DNA from: a virus
Virus record (IMG/VR): IMGVR_UViG_3300036770_002247
Coordinates: 1-31,604 of that record
Length of the DNA stretch: 31,604 nucleotides
Strand: one strand, 5' to 3'
Shown: one piece after another, positions 30,257-31,604 of the stretch
Position numbering within the stretch: position 1 is the stretch's first letter
Layout of the letters: each line of letters begins with the position of its first letter
Notes under the pieces: model-generated
What the model was told of the DNA's origin: nothing
What the model saw: the letters and a program-made list of their open reading frames with translations, nothing else
The model's database searches: none
Made by a program: the position numbers and the translations under genes

Positions 30257-30828
30257 TTGACTCCTAATTCGGTTTTGCGTAGATCCTTGGCTTTTACAAT
30301 ATCAAGCCTTCTTGGGTCACCTTTTGGTAATGCCTGCTGTGCCTGCACATAAGCGGCCTGGAGCGATTCTTTGTCGGCTGCCTTAGTGATGTTGTCTAGC
30401 AGTGATTCGTAGTCCACAGCGACCGATTCTGAGCCATCCTGAGTCTTTGCTTCGATATTTGTTTCGACTTTAGGATCTGGCAGCGACTCGTCCTCATAGA
30501 CATAGAGACCAAGGCCAAAGAGCGCACAGGCTTTCACCAGGCAACGCTGCATGGCTTTGTTGATGTCCATTGCATTCGGATTCACGATCGCTTTGTTCTT
30601 GAAATCCATCACAGGCAGGTGGGCGGTCCTGGTTACTCCTTGGACGGTTAGCGAGCAATAGACCATGACGGTTTCTGCAAACCATTTTTCTTCTTCAAAC
30701 TTGAAGGTTGCAGTCGGGTCTATCCGCATGATCTGATCCCAAGCGCGAGCCCAAGGCAGATATTTCATGCCTTGCTTGGTCTTGAGGTCTTTTTCTAGAT
30801 TGATTTGTGCGATGTCTTGGTAGTTCAT
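30253..30828 (-). CDS. DUF1071 single-strand annealing protein
   Basis: 191 aa with the DUF1071 (Sak-like) layout: KYLPWARAWDQIMRIDPTAT, ETVMVYCSLTVQGVTR, HLPVMDFKNKAIVNPNAMD and INKAMQRCLVKACALFGLGL. The C-terminal third is a charged, variable tail. Such proteins anneal complementary ssDNA and pair with a 5'-3' exonuclease, here the next gene. Together with the SSB (2362-2748) they form a two-step recombination system. The start overlaps the upstream gene. Confidence 0.88.
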   Translation of the reverse strand: MNYQDIAQINLEKDLKTKQGMKYLPWARAWDQIMRIDPTATFKFEEEKWFAETVMVYCSLTVQGVTRTAHLPVMDFKNKAIVNPNAMDINKAMQRCLVKACALFGLGLYVYEDESLPDPKVETNIEAKTQDGSESVAVDYESLLDNITKAADKESLQAAYVQAQQALPKGDPRRLDIVKAKDLRKTELGVK

Positions 30829-31082
30829 AGCAAATGCCTTCCGATAGTATTCATGACTGCGACGATAGATCCCCAGAGGACAAAATAAAGCAAGCCCTTT
30901 TCGACTCGATACTTGATTGCCTCTCTGGGAAGTTTGCGAAGGAAAAAGATGTCTTGCAGCCAGAGCTGATCGCTGCTGATATGGTTTGCAAGCGGTTTGC
31001 GGTAGTTAGACGAGATTTTCACTCGATGACCTAGCGGCACTGCCACAGGGATGATCTCCCCATCTCTTATATAGAAAGCCAT
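30825..31082 (-). CDS. Small membrane-associated hypothetical protein (85 aa)
   Basis: ATG 31082 is chosen because GGGA precedes it and it lies just after the previous stop; ATGs at 31097 and 31094 are in frame but overlap the upstream gene. The product starts with a strand (AFYIRDGEIIPVAVPLGHRV) and ends with a hydrophobic segment (GLLYFVLWGSIVAVMNTIG) that may be a membrane helix. Function not recognised. The stop overlaps the annealing-protein gene by ATGA. Confidence 0.6.
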   Translation of the reverse strand: MAFYIRDGEIIPVAVPLGHRVKISSNYRKPLANHISSDQLWLQDIFFLRKLPREAIKYRVEKGLLYFVLWGSIVAVMNTIGRHLL

Positions 31083-31083
31083 G

Positions 31084-31338
31084 TTATTTCCCATCATTTT
31101 TGTGTTGATCTAAGTAGTCGATCAGTGCTTTTATGGTCGTCATCAGCAGGGCAACCTGATGCGCGAAATAAGAGTCAATAGGCTTCATGTCGCAGAAGAT
31201 CCTGCCTCCAAAGCTATCCTGAAGCATCTCGTTGCCTTCATTAAGATTGCGGCGAATCTCTGCAAGCGAAGGTGGCTTTCTAGCTGGGCAGCGTCTGCCT
31301 TGATCGCAGTCTTGATTGCAAGGTGGACAGGTTTTCAC
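31084..31338 (-). CDS. Small hypothetical protein with cysteine-rich start (84 aa)
   Basis: Starts in an ATGA overlap with the edge-spanning gene. The N-terminus holds four cysteines in CPPCNQDCDQGRRC, which may bind zinc; the rest is helical, with a hydrophobic stretch (FAHQVALLMTTIKALIDYL). No family recognised. Position in the leftward operon suggests early expression. Confidence 0.6.
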   Translation of the reverse strand: MKTCPPCNQDCDQGRRCPARKPPSLAEIRRNLNEGNEMLQDSFGGRIFCDMKPIDSYFAHQVALLMTTIKALIDYLDQHKNDGK

Positions 31339-31604
31339 TGCTCACCCCTTGCTCTGATTGCGTCTGCGTATTGCCTGCCCATGTAGAACTCGTCATCCGC
31401 AGCTTGCTCACACACCTTCGCACACGCCTCGCGCTCGCGCTCCCTGATCTGCCACTCCAACTCTTTCAGCAGGTCTTCCACGGTGTCGCCGTGTCCTGTG
31501 GCATAGCCTTGTCGCATCATCCATGCAGCCACTTTCTCACGTTCAGTTTCAATCGCTTTGTTCCAAATCGCCATAGCCAATGCTGTGTAAGCGTTGTGTG
31601 GGCC
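31335..31604 (-). CDS. Partial hypothetical protein, C-terminal part; open to the right edge
   Basis: The minus-strand frame is open from the right edge (31604) to a stop at 31335. Without circular joining, possible starts are TTG 31580 and ATG 31574. The product is helical and charged: WNKAIETEREKVAAWMMRQG, EWQIREREREACAKVCEQAA, ending YADAIRARGEQ, a tail common to many small phage proteins. Joined to the left edge gene (1-195), it would form one protein of about 154 aa without a stop or frame change. Function unknown. Confidence 0.7.
   Translation of the reverse strand, partial: GPHNAYTALAMAIWNKAIETEREKVAAWMMRQGYATGHGDTVEDLLKELEWQIREREREACAKVCEQAADDEFYMGRQYADAIRARGEQ

Noticed and set aside
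1-31604. Integrase, attachment site, CI-like repressor, tRNA genes
   Set aside because: I looked for tyrosine or serine recombinase motifs, tRNA-like segments and a full repressor and found none. The small wHTH and LuxR-type proteins are not sufficient to claim lysogeny.

Overview
The window reads as a small tailed dsDNA bacteriophage of siphovirus type with lambda-like head and tail gene order. Nearly every base is coding, genes overlap by 1-20 nt, and there is no rRNA, tRNA, CRISPR array, insertion sequence or host housekeeping gene. I see no integrase, attachment site or CI-like repressor, so a temperate life style is not supported. The host cannot be named. The retroelement and tropism proteins resemble, from memory, those of Bordetella phage BPP-1, which hints at a proteobacterial host. 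The reading frame of the minus-strand gene cut at the left edge continues without a stop into the gene cut at the right edge, so the 31.6 kb is probably one complete, circularly joined genome.

Layout. A divergent control region (about 631-759) carries a 15-bp direct repeat spaced 22 bp. Leftward from it runs an operon that crosses the window edges: a 116-aa protein, a 27-aa membrane peptide, the edge-spanning gene, two small unknowns, a DUF1071 annealing protein, a YqaJ exonuclease, an HNH protein and a LuxR-type HTH protein (down to 29054). Rightward runs first an early replication operon (760-5521): a PD-(D/E)XK-like protein, a DUF1376 protein, SSB, two winged-helix proteins, a DnaB/RecA-like helicase, a DUF3310 protein and small unknowns. 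It ends at a strong intrinsic terminator (5551-5578). Then come packaging and head genes (5588-14898): a virion-like protein, a ParB-methyltransferase fusion, terminase small and large subunits, gpW-like connector, portal, a protease-capsid fusion, and gpFII-like joining protein. The tail genes follow (14898-23896): terminator, tube, G/GT chaperones made by a -1 frameshift, tape measure, distal tail proteins, and a 1547-aa J-like protein with an S74 self-cleaving chaperone.

The highlight is a complete diversity-generating retroelement (DGR) at 24184-27578: a tropism determinant split over two genes, a 118-bp variable repeat (VR), a GAAA-loop hairpin, avd, a 118-bp template repeat (TR), a spacer RNA region and a reverse transcriptase. 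VR and TR align without gaps at a fixed offset of 534 nt. They differ at 16 positions, all 16 at template adenines, which is the signature of adenine mutagenesis. The cassette should diversify the receptor-binding face of the fibre tip. Lysis genes (27800-29094: small membrane proteins, a holin-like protein and a GH24 endolysin) close the rightward transcript, which collides tail-to-tail with the leftward operon.
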